Source: Aquatica leii
Lineage: Eukaryota > Arthropoda > Insecta > Coleoptera > Lampyridae
DNA: 64,000 bases
Assembly: GCA_035610365.1 (NCBI GenBank)
Contig: CM069437.1
Location: 60,784,093-60,848,092, forward strand
Direction: 5' to 3'
The notes beneath the pieces are model-generated. The model made no database searches. It saw nothing but the letters and a program-made list of their open reading frames with translations, and was not told where the DNA came from. This document shows positions 1 through 13,075 of the stretch, one piece after another; the stretch's first letter is position 1; the number at the start of each line of letters is the position of its first letter. The position numbers and the translations under genes are program-made.

Positions 1-2
1 AA

Positions 3-1769
3 ACCTCCGTATTTTCCAAACTTCGCCACAAACTCGTCAAACTTTTGTGCAATTTAACCTTTCTTAGTCGCTGTCGTGACCACAACATCATTCCTGCATT
101 CCTCAAAATTAAGTTCCACATTCAGACACGTTCTTCTAAAAACATCCTACACCGTGCTAGTCTAGCGTTGATACGCGAACGGATTAAGCAAACTAGGCGA
201 GAGTTAGACACCATTTCGAAACAACTCTTTTATCTTCATCTTGAGTTGGCTAACACTCTATCCCCGGATGATTGGAAATTCTTTGACAACATTACTTACC
301 AGCAGTCTGATACCACTCTACGACTAACCACTGAAGGTCATCTCAAAAAGTTTCAATTATTGGAATCCAAGAATCGTAAAGTTTCTTCTACTACTAACTC
401 AGTAAAGACGGTTGTCAATTTATCTAGTTTGGTTCTCACTTCAGAACAGGAATCGGTGCTCTCTAAGGGTTTGAATTTTGCGGTTGCTCCCAAACGTATT
501 CCTAAAGAAGATATTCTATGTGCTGTTGAGTCTTCTATAAGACATCTTCCTCGCCACATCTCAGATCCCATTCGTATTAACACTAGCAAAATCCTTGAAT
601 CATCTAAAATTCCTAAATCCAACATTTCTAAGTCGGAAGAATCAGCTCTAAAAAGTCTTCGTAAGAACCCTGATATTATTGTTCTTCCAGCCGACAAAGG
701 CAACGCCACTGTGGTTTTGAACCAAATTGATTATGTTACAAAAATCAATTCTATTTTGTCTGAGGAAACTTACGCTCTTCTAACCCATAACCCTACTTCG
801 AGGATTGAACGCGAGGTTAGCCAAATCATCAAATCTTCTAATCTACCTCCTGAAACTAAACGTCGACTTACCCCATCAGATTCTAAACCACCTCGTCTAT
901 ACGGACTTCCCAAAATTCACAAACAAGGTATTCCTTTTCGACCTATCGTTAGTACTATCCCATCTCCTACTTACAAGCTAGCCAAGTTCTTGTCCAACAT
1001 TCTTTGCGAGTTTACAGGTAAAACCTCTTCTCACATCCTCAACTCTCAGCATTTTATCCAACGTCTGGAAACTATAAAACTTGAACCCCAAGATCTTCTC
1101 GTGAGTTTTGATGTTACTTCACTTTTTACTAAAGTTCCTATTAAGGATTCGCTTATTATCATCAAACAGATTCTGTCTCAACATGACAAGGACTTGAGTT
1201 TGGTTCCTCTTATTGAAAAGTGTCTATCCTCTACTTACTTCCAATTTGATAATAAGTTTTACGAACAAGTTTCTGGTGCTGCTATGGGTTCTCCTCTATC
1301 ACCTGTTGTAGCTAACATTTTTATGGAATCCTTTGAAACGGTTGCTTTGGAATCATCAATATTAAAACCTAAAGTGTGGTTTAGATATGTTGACGACACG
1401 TTTATTGTTTGGTCTCATGGTCATCTTGAATTGTCTAAGTTTCTTGATCATCTTAACAATCAACACTTAGATATCAAATTTACTATGGAAATCGAAAGTA
1501 ATGGTTCTCTTCCATTTCTTGACGTTCTTGTGACTCGTAAGCCCGACGGACTTCTAGGCCATTCTGTTTATCGCAAACCCACCCATACGGACAGATACCT
1601 TCATGCTTCGTCTCATCATCATCCTGCACAGAAACGTCCTGTTATTGAATCTTTAGTCCATCGTGCCTTTTCTATTTGTCAACCTGAGAATCTAGACTCA
1701 GAACTCCGTCATCTTACTAGAACCTTAGTGAACAATGGTTATGTAAAGCGAGATATTCAGAGTTATTAA
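3..1769 (+). CDS. Penelope-type reverse transcriptase (partial)
   Basis: A single open frame of about 589 codons runs from the window edge to a stop at 1767-1769. Counting residues from the TTG at 45, it shows VLPADKGNATVV near 213, the LYGLPKIHK motif near 285, RT motif A (SFDVTSLFTKVP) near 353, the AAMGSPLSP block near 415 and the catalytic YVDD near 448, followed by the PFLDVLVTR and HSVYRKPTHTDRYLH blocks typical of Penelope-like RTs. The enzyme copies element RNA into DNA, priming from a nicked target or telomere end. Upstream codons in the same frame remain open, so the TTG is not a real start and the N-terminus is missing. The GIY-YIG domain normally fused behind it is no longer in the same frame. 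Confidence 0.92.
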   Translation, partial: TSVFSKLRHKLVKLLCNLTFLSRCRDHNIIPAFLKIKFHIQTRSSKNILHRASLALIRERIKQTRRELDTISKQLFYLHLELANTLSPDDWKFFDNITYQQSDTTLRLTTEGHLKKFQLLESKNRKVSSTTNSVKTVVNLSSLVLTSEQESVLSKGLNFAVAPKRIPKEDILCAVESSIRHLPRHISDPIRINTSKILESSKIPKSNISKSEESALKSLRKNPDIIVLPADKGNATVVLNQIDYVTKINSILSEETYALLTHNPTSRIEREVSQIIKSSNLPPETKRRLTPSDSKPPRLYGLPKIHKQGIPFRPIVSTIPSPTYKLAKFLSNILCEFTGKTSSHILNSQHFIQRLETIKLEPQDLLVSFDVTSLFTKVPIKDSLIIIKQILSQHDKDLSLVPLIEKCLSSTYFQFDNKFYEQVSGAAMGSPLSPVVANIFMESFETVALESSILKPKVWFRYVDDTFIVWSHGHLELSKFLDHLNNQHLDIKFTMEIESNGSLPFLDVLVTRKPDGLLGHSVYRKPTHTDRYLHASSHHHPAQKRPVIESLVHRAFSICQPENLDSELRHLTRTLVNNGYVKRDIQSY

Positions 1770-1894
1770 TCGTCGTTTACATCCACGTACTCGATTACCT
1801 AAGGACATTTCTACTCCCGAATCCAACCCGAAATTGGTCTTTTTACCCTACATTCACAAGGTTACAGATCAAATAGGGAAACTCCTTCGTAAGA

Positions 1895-2155
1895 ATGGTA
1901 TTAAACCCATATTCAACTCGACAGGCAAAATCTCTCAGATTCTTCCTTCTCCCAAAGACAAATTTCCTACACTTTCATCTTTCATACCAAATTCCCTGTT
2001 CTTGTGGTTTAGTCTACATTGGTGAAACCGGTCGTTCCGTCATTACTCGCATTTCAGAACATGATCGTTGTATAAGGAAAAGGTATACTTCCAAGTCTGC
2101 GGTCGCTGAACATCATTTTACTACAGGTCACAAGATAGATTTTGATAATGTTTAG
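1895..2155 (+). pseudogene. GIY-YIG endonuclease segment of the Penelope-like element
   Basis: The frame contains CSCGLVYIGETGRSV followed by ISEHDRCIRK and SAVAEHHFTTGH, which are the cysteine-containing GIY-YIG region and the downstream AxAEH block of Penelope endonucleases. In intact elements this domain is fused to the RT and cuts the target. Here it is separated from the RT frame, so the protein is not complete. Confidence 0.8.
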
Positions 2156-2606
2156 TTGATTGCCAAATCTCCCTTCTCTTTCAACAGGAAATTCCGAGAA
2201 AGCATAGAAATCATCAAACACCCCAATAACTTCAATCGCGATCATGGTTTCGAACTATCCCCTCTTTGGTTCCCGGTTATTAGTCATTTATCGAAAACAC
2301 GCCCCCTAGCAACCGTAACCCAATCAGGGTCGAGCTCAACCATCCGTGACGATCCTTTTCCTTTAAATACGGAGACTATTTCTTCTTAAGTCACTTCTAC
2401 GGAGTTTAGAATCTTGCTTGGTTCACAAGTTGATTACCTAACTCGGTAGTGGTTCTTTGTTAGATTTTCGTTTGCTTTTTCAGGTTATCGTTTTCTTTCT
2501 TACCTTTTCATAGTTTAGGTTATGGCTTGTTTTACAAGTGGATAACCTAACTTTTGAGAAGTTCTTAGTTAGATTTTGATCGCTTGTTTGAGTTTTGCTA
2601 TTTTCT

Positions 2607-2650
2607 CACGCCCTGATGAAGCCCCTTACGAAAGTGGGCGAAACGTTGGC
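2607..2650 (+). ncRNA. hammerhead ribozyme core in Penelope tail
   Basis: The conserved core CTGATGA (2613-2619) is followed by a stem II of GCCC (2621-2624) with GGGC (2636-2639) closing an 11-nt loop, then GAAA (2640-2643). GCC (2610-2612) can pair with GGC (2648-2650) as stem I. Stem III is only the palindrome ACGT (2643-2646), which cannot fold within one copy but can pair between two copies. This matches the minimal, dimer-dependent hammerheads known from Penelope-like elements. The cleavage triplet reads GTT rather than the optimal GTC. Activity is inferred only. Confidence 0.75.
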
Positions 2651-2759
2651 AGCTTCGGTTGCAACTATGACACGGCCCAAACCCGGAAGACATTCTAATG
2701 TTAGTATAGATTCCGGCCGTGGAAGCCTTCGCTATTACAAGAAAATGAATTTTTAGTTA

Positions 2760-3725
2760 TGAAAGAGATCAAAGCAGGCGTACCTCAATTATTAGAATAA
2801 ATTTTCTACCTCATATACACCAGTGATATACCAAGAACTGAAGGGACAGTACTAGCAACCTTTGCAGATGATACGGCAATCCTTGCAGTTAGAGACAGCG
2901 GTGAGGAAACAGCCTGAAAACTACAAACAGCACATGTGACAATATAAACGCATGGGCTAGAAAGTAGAGAATTATAATTAATGAAGGAAAATCGGCTCAT
3001 GTCGACTTTACTAATATAATCCATGAGTACGTCGCAATATCTAATAATAATAATAAGAACATCCCGTATAGCAATACGGCAAAGTACTTGGGGATGAACC
3101 TTGACGTCAAACTAAAATGGAAGGAACATATAAAAAAGAAGCGAAAAGAACTGGACATTGAATATAAGAAAATATACTGACTTATTGGAAAAAATCCCAA
3201 TTGTCGATACATAACAAAATAGTAATATACAAACAAATATTAAAACCAATCTAGACGTATGGAATACAACTATGGGGATGTGCTACCACGACTAATGTAA
3301 ATATAATTCAAACATTTCATAATAAGGTTTTAAGAAATATCGTGGACGCCCCATGGTATGTACGGAATGATAACATACATAGAGATCTGAAGATCCCGAC
3401 AGTCACAGAAGAAATTAAGACGTTTGCAACACGACATAAGAAGAGATTACAAAGTCACATCAACACTGAAGTTTTAAAACTTCTCGATACCACCAAACTA
3501 AAACGAAGATTAAAAAGGGTTAAGCCTTTTGACTTAATATAGCGTAACGCGAAACAGTGTAACAATTACAGTGTAACATTAATAGTGCAATAAATACAGT
3601 GAAAAGCAGAGTATAGTGAGCTGTGGTAACACGTGAAACTAGTGTAAAGGTATTAGAATCTAAGTAAAGACCGATGGGACTTCTTAGCAAATAAGTAATT
3701 ATGGTGATAAGGTCAAAATTACACT
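2760..3725 (+). mobile_element. Jockey-type LINE, 5'-truncated
   Basis: Translation shows the RT active-site block FADDTAILAV (FADD at 2861-2872) preceded by YTSDIPRTEG, then AKYLGMNLDVKLKWKEHI and the C-terminal ATRHKKRLQSHINTEV, all characteristic of Jockey-clade ORF2. The 5' two-thirds (endonuclease and early RT) are absent, as is usual for target-primed LINE insertions. The coding part is interrupted by a few stops before 3342. The 3' UTR after 3542 holds short repeats of cagtgtaac and ends in an AT-rich stretch near 3725. Confidence 0.85.
3342..3542 (+). pseudogene. Jockey ORF2 C-terminus
   Basis: A 66-codon open frame encoding the last part of a Jockey RT (DAPWYVRNDNIHRDLKIPTV, then ATRHKKRLQSH). 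The WYVRN-N-IHRDL-IPTV pattern is the standard Jockey C-terminal block. It is the surviving end of the truncated LINE and has no independent function. Confidence 0.8.
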
Positions 3726-3817
3726 ATTGGTTAGTTGATTACTACTAGTATTAGTATGATTTCAATTTTTAAAAAAAATATCATTATCTTCGTAGCACGT
3801 GTGTATAAAACACAGAT

Positions 3818-3825
3818 GCTATAAT
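3818..3825. repeat. hAT target-site duplication, left copy
   Basis: The 8-mer gctataat lies immediately left of the element end and recurs exactly at 6554-6561 on the right. Confidence 0.93.
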
Positions 3826-6553
3826 CAGAGTTGCCACCCGTCCCGATTTTGCCGGGACAGTCCCAATTTGGATGAAATTGTCCCGCGTCCCGGCAGCCTA
3901 TCAATTTTGTCCCGGAAATAATCCATTCACTTAAAGTTGAGACATCCAATCTTTACATCCTGTTAATTGTATATCTCAATTTTACTTCAAATTCGGTAAT
4001 TTGAAATGCGCGGCAAGGTGATTTCGGTTCCAACAGTTGGCGATCCTGGTAACACAACATAACCCTACTTCCTTCGCGTGCGACGTGGTCCTCATCTGAA
4101 ACTTTTTGTTGACATAATATGTGAGTATGTATTTTATTACTGTTATTTCAAACTGAAATGTCATCTTGTCAAACGCAAATTGTTTGTGTACAAGATAAAA
4201 TTTTTTCTTGAGTTCATTGTATATTGTATCTTTATTAAAAATTGGACTTGGCGAAATGATTCGTTGAGTTGAGATCTAGACTATTCAATTCAAGAACTTC
4301 CGAAGATCGATGTCAAAGTTACCTATACAAGTGTTAAATCAAATCAAAATGTCCTTTTTACATATTTGCTATGATGATAAAGGAAAGACATTTTATTGTA
4401 TTTTGCTCTCTTTCTTTTCAGAAAATATTTTGTCACGCACAATGAGTGAGACTGAAAGTGGCAATGATTGTAATTATGACCAGTGTCAGGGCGATGGAAA
4501 AATGTCACAGTGTAGTCCCAAAAAAAAGGCAAAGCGATTATGCAAATTTCGTAATGAATGGTTACAAAATCATTCATGGCTAGCCAAAGGGAGTTCAGTT
4601 ATTTATGCACGGTGCAAAATTTGCAATAAAGATTTTTCCATATCTCACGGCGGAATGAACGACGTTAAACATCACGCAAATGGCAGCGAACATAAGAAAA
4701 AACAGCTATCGAGTACCAAATCGAATTTAATGACAACTTTCTTTGCAAAATGTAATTCAGCAGAAAATGATATAATAACTATTGCTGAATTAGCAGAAAC
4801 ATATCATTGTGTTAAACATAATATGTCATACTCATCCACAGACTGCGGTATGAAATTGCTTCCTCAAATATTACCTGATTCAGCTATTGCTAAAAAAATT
4901 TCGTGTGGCAAGACCAAGTCTGAAAGTATAGTCAAAGATGTACTCGGCCCTAAATCTGAAGAAATTGCAATCAGAGCTTTGAAGGCTTCTGGGCGTGAGG
5001 AATATCATAAAGTCTATTTCAGTGTTGCTACGGATACATCTAATAAAGGAAATAGAAAAATGTATCCTATTTGTGTCCAATTTTTTTCCCGCAAGGACGG
5101 AAGTCAGACGAAGTTATTAGATTTTTTCGAGTGTCCATTCGAAACGGCTGATGCTATAAGCAATGCTATTTTGACCACTCTGTCAAAATTCAAGTTAGAT
5201 ATTGCATGTGTTTCTGCATTCAGTGCAGATAATACTAACGCCAATTTTGGAAAAAATAGATCTGCTTTCACACTGCTTAAGGATAAGAATCCAAATATAA
5301 TCAAAGCGGGCTCATGTTTTGAATAATACTTTCAAGCACGCTATGAACAAATTGGACCTCGATGTAGAAATTGTTGTATTGAAGATTTACAGCCACTTCT
5401 CATCCTCTGCATCAAGAAGAGAAAATTTGAAGGAATTTGTCGCCTTCGCGGAACTAGAATGGACTGAACTCAACAAACATGTAACAACAAGGTGGCTTTC
5501 ATTGGGTAATGCAATACAAAAAATTTTGAAGGTCTACCCAGCTATTATATCTTATTTCATATCCATGGGAATGAGTGCCCTAACATCATAAAGACATTGC
5601 TTTGTATAACATCAGATGATGAAAGCGATATAGAATCGCATGTGTTCAGCAAGACGTCTCTGTATTTACATTTTTGTGCCAATATTTGCACAGTGTTCGA
5701 AAAGGCGAGTTTGATATTACAAAATACCTCAACTACTTCGACCCAACTATACAAAATTTTGGAAGAAGTGGCAGAAAGTTTGCAAACAAGAATGATCGAA
5801 AACTTCTATGGTTCACACTTGCATATTGCACGAAACCGTGCAGAGAAAAGAGTTTATGAAGAATCTGTCTCAGACTTCAAACAATTTTACCAAAATGCGC
5901 TGGTTTATCTTCGAAGCCACTTTGATTTCGATGAATCGAATCATTTGAAAAAGTTGCAACCATTGTCACTTAATGGAGATTTGAGTTTCAGAGACCTTTG
6001 TGAAGCTTCATCTGCTTTGAAACTTGATTCGGAAGAAGGATTTTCAACTGATGAGTTATTCGAAAACTACAGTGTGGTGAAGAATATACTATCACAGATC
6101 GATCAAAATAAAAGTGTTGATGAAAAATGGGTACAAGTATTTGAAATCTTGAAGGACGAGAAGTTGAATGCCTTATATTCTCTCGTATCTCGTGCTTTGA
6201 GCATACCACCCTCAAATGCTTATGTTGAGCGAGTTTTTTCTCTAATGGCAATAAAATGGTCAAATGTCAGAAATCGTTGCTCTGTAGATTTGATTAAATC
6301 AGAATTACAAATTTCGCTCAATATGAACATGTCTTGTTCGGAGTTCATAAATAAATATAAAAATGATGCAAAATTACTGAAAGCGGCTCGTAGTAATAAG
6401 AAATATGTTTGGAAAAATAAGTTGAATTAAATACACATAAAATTATAAAGCATTTTTATTTTATCCTTGAGTTGAGACTGATAGTAAAAATATTGGACCT
6501 TACCTAACCTAAAGATTGTCCCGATTTTTCATTACCAAAAGGTGGCAACCCTG
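3826..6553 (+). mobile_element. hAT DNA transposon, full length
   Basis: A 2728-bp element bounded by inverted ends CAGAGTTGCCACC (3826-3838) and GGTGGCAACCCTG (6541-6553), with a further internal match around a tcccgatttt motif at both ends. It is flanked by an exact 8-bp duplication gctataat, the hallmark of hAT insertion. The transposase is internally frameshifted, so this copy is not autonomous. Preservation of both ends and of the duplication argues for a relatively recent insertion. A probable splice acceptor (ttcttttcag, near 4422) precedes the transposase start. Confidence 0.95.
4442..6430 (+). pseudogene. hAT transposase with BED-like zinc finger
   Basis: The ATG at 4442 begins MSETESG; an in-frame ATG at 4310 lies before a probable intron acceptor and is less likely. 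A basic segment (PKKKAKR) is followed by a C2H2 BED-like finger (CKICNKDF, then HH and H about 20 residues later), an RNase H-like core with the ATDTSNKGN and FSADNTNANFGK blocks, and a C-terminal hAT dimerisation domain (SIPPSNAYVERVFSL, then VRNRCSVDLIKSELQI). The coding sequence is spread over three segments, 4442-5326, 5319-5591 and 5597-6430: the frame shifts near 5320 and shifts back near 5590. The DNA-binding finger and the dimerisation domain are both still readable. Confidence 0.9.
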
Positions 6554-6561
6554 GCTATAAT
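6554..6561. repeat. hAT target-site duplication, right copy
   Basis: Exact second copy of gctataat directly after the right inverted end. Confidence 0.93.
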
Positions 6562-7530
6562 GCACATGACAAACCTTACAGTCGATTTTCTTAGTTGATC
6601 TATGATATTTATTTGTAACAGACGACTTATTGTTTTAGTTGCACAATGACGGCGGTACAAGACATTAAAAAAAATAAAAAAATTTATAGTAATTTTAAAG
6701 AATATATGTATGATTCGTCAGATTGGATTTGTGAATTTAGAGTAAATAATAGATTTTATTGTTTCATAGGATTACTGTTTTCACATGACTCATCATAGGG
6801 GAAAAAAATAATGTTACCGATTTATAACATTTAAAAAAAAAAGTGAAAAAGCACTCGTTATCGGTGAATCACATGAAAAGTTGTATGAATTATGCTACTC
6901 TTGGTCGCGTTAATATTCGCTTACAAATACAATTGGACAGCGCTTGTCAAAAGTCAATTAAAGACCAATGAAAATGTTTGTTAAAATAGATACAAATATT
7001 AAATAAAGTAACTGATTGACTTTACCTACGACTACCGTGGAAAGTGAGCGATGTTCTTTTACGTAAAAAAAATTAAATCATAAAAATAAAAATATCTTTG
7101 CGATAATTGTGTTTTTTTAACCCTCTTGTATGGTTGACCACCAGCCGCCACTGATTAAATTTCTAAATCATGAAAGATTTGGAATTTTGATTGTCCAATT
7201 TCTTAAGGGCGCTTTTCGGCGTCCCTTCAGACCTGCCGCCTGTGTACGCCGCATACCAAAATTTTCTACAAAACATGCTTTGATATAGGAACAGAACTCG
7301 ACAAAATGGTAATGTTTACGGGCATATAAAATGCCGGTACGTTTGAGATAATGACATAAAATTTTGAAAAAAGATGGCTTGATTATTTAGGTATCCATTT
7401 CTAAAATCTGAAAATAATACAGCAATTTTGAAAAAAATTATGATTGTTTTCGCGTTTATTGAGATGCGGAAAAGTATACCTCACAATATGAGAAGTGAAC
7501 GAAAGACCCGTAGCTACTTTACTATAACTA
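6562..7530. other. non-coding spacer between hAT and FOXJ1-like gene
   Basis: AT-rich sequence with no supported gene. The only compositional oddity is a GC-richer patch at about 7205-7255 (gggcgcttttcggcgtccct, then cctgccgcctgtgtacgccg) that looks like an element end but matches no partner in the window. Confidence 0.5.
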
Positions 7531-7533
7531 TAA

Positions 7534-8190
7534 TTTATTTGTACATAATATATAATATAATAAAAATAAAAGAGAATTTTAAATACACAATTTATTAAAA
7601 CATTTTAAAAGCATAGTATCTATTTAGTATGAAAAAATTGAGAATACAACTTTCTATTGCTACAACTCATTTGAGCAAAATGTGTTTTAATATAAATACA
7701 CATTGCAAATGACTAGAATACAAGTTTTACAACTCTATAAAAATTATTCTTAATACTTCAACTGGAAAGATGCATCCACGTCTAAATTTAACATCTCTTT
7801 TAAATATATATGTAACTAATATACATTTGTTTGTACACAAGCTGCCATTTGAGCTATAAATTTCGCAACTGTTTAAGTAGTTGAGCAAAAAAAATTCAAA
7901 CGTATTTTGAGCAGCTTAATTTTGATATAAATACATATAGTTTTACACACTTTTAAAATACTATCTCAGATAATGGACGGAAGAATTACGAGCTCTTCAA
8001 AGTATGTATTAAAAATACTAAAACTAAAGCAAACAGCACACTGTGCTAAAGACACAAAGGCACAAACCACTCTGTGTGACTAAAATCACAAAATTTTTTA
8101 AATGTATAATACACCCTACTAGTTGAACATATTGTACAATATTTATCTCGTCGTTACTACATTTTGGCAATACACTCTTGGTACAGTAAA
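7534..8190 (-). other. probable 3' UTR of FOXJ1-like gene
   Basis: AT-rich sequence downstream of the TAA stop without other coding potential. Minus-strand AATAAA signals occur at 7596-7591 and 7539-7534. The extent is inferred only from these signals. Confidence 0.4.
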
Positions 8191-9844
<1,654 letters not shown>

Positions 9845-9922
9845 TGGACGGATCTATATCACATTTTAAGTTTGAGCACTATCATACGTGTGTTACTTTC
9901 TTTCGTTTACACTGTTGAGCAT
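9845..9922 (-). other. 5' UTR segment of FOXJ1-like gene with short upstream ORF
   Basis: A strong acceptor (ttttgtttcag) ends at 9923 on the minus strand, so an upstream non-coding exon is likely. The exon begins with an ATG that opens a 9-codon reading frame (MLNSVNERK) ending before the main start, a possible translational brake. The first exon and promoter are not identified. Confidence 0.5.
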
Positions 9923-10078
9923 CTGAAACAAAACAATGTTTGTTTAAAAATATGTATATATTTTGTAAAATAAATATTAAATTTTGCTTTTATTTCTTAA
10001 GTTGGTTATTATAGAATACAAAACATTTAATATTTAATAATTGATTGTAAGATTTTCTTGACTAAATTTAATTTTGTA

Positions 10079-10165
10079 ATAGCGAAGGCGTCTACCAGGT
10101 TTGAACCGTGTCATTGTTGTTACCGAAGTTGCCAACGTTTCGCAGGCTTTGATATAAGCAAACGA
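10079..10165 (-). mobile_element. Penelope-like element tail remnant
   Basis: The minus strand reads cgaaacgttggcaacttcgg, then atgacacggttcaaac and ends ccttcgctattac, closely matching 2639-2741 of the first Penelope element. Only the terminal piece remains and most of the ribozyme core is gone. It lies in the upstream region or 5' intron of the FOXJ1-like gene. Confidence 0.75.
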
Positions 10166-10439
10166 CAATGTTATTACCCATGAGAACAAAGAAACAATAC
10201 ATAAAGGAATATGAACCTTTTATAACGCGGAGTAAGACCAAAAATGTGCGTGGCATAAATGAGGAAATGTTGCCATGCTATGTAACATAATTATCAAAAA
10301 AAAAATTAATTAAATAATTAAAATATGCTAAAAACCTATTTGAAGCTTTATGATAATGTTGATATTTCCAGGTTGGTATTATGCTAGGTTAGTAGTATAA
10401 TGATGCCGGTTTTGGTGAGATCGTATTTTCTTCGGCTGT

Positions 10440-10830
10440 GTTCGTGTGTAAGTTCGAGTGCGCGCGCATCTTTTCATATTTGAATTTTGTGTAAGTTCGA
10501 GTTTGAGTAGGATCGGGGGAGATCGAGTTTTAATTTTCCCGCCTTTTTTAAAAATTTGAATTTTGTGTAAGTTCGGGTTTAGGTAAGATCGGGAGATATC
10601 AGGTTTTAATTTAATCACGCTTTTTGAAAAGTTGAATTTAGTGTAAGCTCGGGTAAGATGGGGAGAGATCGGGGTTTTCAGTTTCCCGCGCAACTTTTCG
10701 AATTTGAATTTTGGCTGCGTTCGTTTAAGCTCGTAATCGGATGAGATCAGATAAGTTTGAGAATTTGGGAAAGGGGATAGTAACCACATTTCCCGGAAAT
10801 TTTAAAATATTTGAATTTCGTGTAAACTCG
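10440..10830. repeat. left terminal tandem array, ~75-bp units
   Basis: The phrase tgaattttgtgtaagttcg recurs in slightly altered form at about 10481, 10557, 10633, 10704 and 10812, a period of 71-76 bp in the first four steps. Each unit also holds a gatcgggg-like block and a cccgc patch. Confidence 0.75.
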
Positions 10831-13075
10831 GATGCTTTGAATTTAAATTTTAGGTAAAATGTCCGTTCTAGCTCAAAAATTCCAACGTTTAAAAATCACG
10901 CATTTAAAAATAATACATAATTAAACTAAAGTAAGTTTAATAAGTAGAAATAAAACTATCGTCAACAATAAAGTAGTTTGGCTAACCTGTTTATTAAAAA
11001 AAATCGGAAAATAGTTCCTATCAAAATTTTCAGGACCACTTTAAAATCAGACATCAAATTGTAAAGAATTATATATTCAACTGCATATTTAATATTTGAA
11101 AATAACAAAACCATGAAATTTTTTTAATGTAAATTTAAAGTGTCTAGTGCCAACACTGTTGCCAAGTTAAGATAACAAAATTTAATGAATATAGTGGAAA
11201 ATATAACTAATCGTAAAATCAACACAAAACGGTTAATATTAAGATATATTATTAACAAATAAAATAAATTGCTAAATATGAAAATACAGTATTTACATGT
11301 TTTTAAATCGTTCAACTTCTAAAAATGCAATACTATGCAAAAAACTGCATTTTTTAACGTTAGTAAAAAATCAGTCATTATAAATCTTCAATTTATTTAA
11401 GTAATATTTTATATGCATTTCAACTAGTATTATAATTTGCTTATAATGTGCAGACTTATTTCATTAATAAAATTAAATGCATGTAAAAGTGTTTAGTAAT
11501 CGAAAATAACAAAATGATCTTAATTTAGAATGTTAAGTTAAAATGAGCAAAATAAATTCCATTCATCGTTATTACTATTTATATACACAAAAAAATATGC
11601 TTGTTATTACATTTAACAGGTGAGTACACTTCATGTTACAAATGTAGACATTGCAAAGAATGTACTTATATAATTTCTTCAATGAAAAAATAATATCTTT
11701 ATTTCATACTATAGTCTAGAAATATTATAAGAGTTAACCTTACTTTAATTACAATTAAAATTTATAACTATTTTTTATAAAAACATAATATATCAGAGTA
11801 ACATAAAGAAACAGTGTTTTTTTCGCAGATGTTATCATATTAAGTCGTTAGCATGTATTTTTGCTGACTTGTAGTTTTATAATAGATTATTGTAATATGC
11901 TTTTATAATAGTTTTGAGATGATGCATTTTAATTTAAATACATTAATCAATTAAATACTAAAATAAACAATAAATTTACACAAAAAAACAAATCAATAAA
12001 TAACATCGTATAAGTTTTTTTTTATTGATCATCTATGATTGTAACACGGTTTTATAATAGTTTCAAAATTAATAACACTAATTTTAATTTAATTTCATTA
12101 TACAAATAAGTATAAAAATAAACAAAATAAATTTACACAAAAATAAATAATATTGAATATGATCGGGTTACGTTCGGTTTGAACTTAGCTGATGACGGTC
12201 AGGAAAGTTTGTATTTAGGTACGATAGAGGTCGGTGAAGTTTGAGTTGGAGCGTAAATCTTCGACGGTTTGTAAACGATCGTGCAGACTCGTAAATCTTA
12301 AAAAGTTTATAAGTAAACTTGACATCGTTTGCATAATTAGTTCAACGAAATGCTTAAGTTGTGCAAAATTAATACACATTCTACCTTGTGTAAACAGTAC
12401 TTGGCAGTGACGCGTGTTTACTTTGATAACATAAAAACGGTAAACGAAACTAATAATTTCAAGCTTTATATTAACCGTGCAATATAAATTGTTCGCAAAG
12501 CAATCAAAAATAAAATACACAAAAATAATATATTTGAATCTTCTTTTTCGATTGAAACAAGTTTATCCTATCTAAAATTTTATCGTTTAAAACTCGGAGA
12601 ACTGAAAAAAGTTTTAGTTGTAAAATCGGGGAAAAATCTATCAACAAACTTTAAATGAAATAAGTGGAAAGTTAATTGGGAAGAAGTAAAGTCGTATTTC
12701 AACAACAGAATTTGCACCGGTTTTATATCAAGTGGTCCCATATTTTTTTTTTTGAAAAATTTTTTTTAACTGTTTTAATATAAAAATTTAAAAAACTTTC
12801 GGAGAATCCCTTGTTAAAGTAAATGTAATTTTAAATGCTAATTTTATTAAACCTGAAACTGCCGAAATAGCGTTGAAAGCGTTTTAAATTAAAAATAATG
12901 TAATTGATCGAACAACTAATTTGAAAGAGTTTTTTATATATTTATTATTTACTTTAGCGTATCTATTGGAACATTAAGAAACGCTTCCTCTAATTCTTTT
13001 TCATAAACATAACCAAATCGATATCGGTCAGGAGTTTTAATGAAAAGTTTGTAGTCTTTAACATTGCGTCAAATA

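Larger units (their letters stand above)
1..2741 (+). mobile_element. Penelope-like retroelement, 5' end outside the window
   Basis: The element carries a Penelope-type reverse transcriptase followed by a GIY-YIG endonuclease segment and a tail with a hammerhead-ribozyme core, which is the order known for Penelope-like elements. The right end is set near 2741 because an independent inverted tail copy at 10079-10165 stops at the same bases (ccttcgctattac). The reading frame is open to the left window edge, so the 5' end is missing from view. The endonuclease part is degraded, so the copy is dead, but the long RT frame suggests moderate rather than great age. The 2390-2600 stretch is untranslated tail with two similar segments around 2400-2460 and 2515-2570. 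Confidence 0.9.

Noticed and set aside
10379-10789. Minus-strand 136-codon frame and plus-strand frame 15136-15342
   Set aside because: Both are translations of the ~75-bp terminal repeats; periodic sequence, not a protein family.
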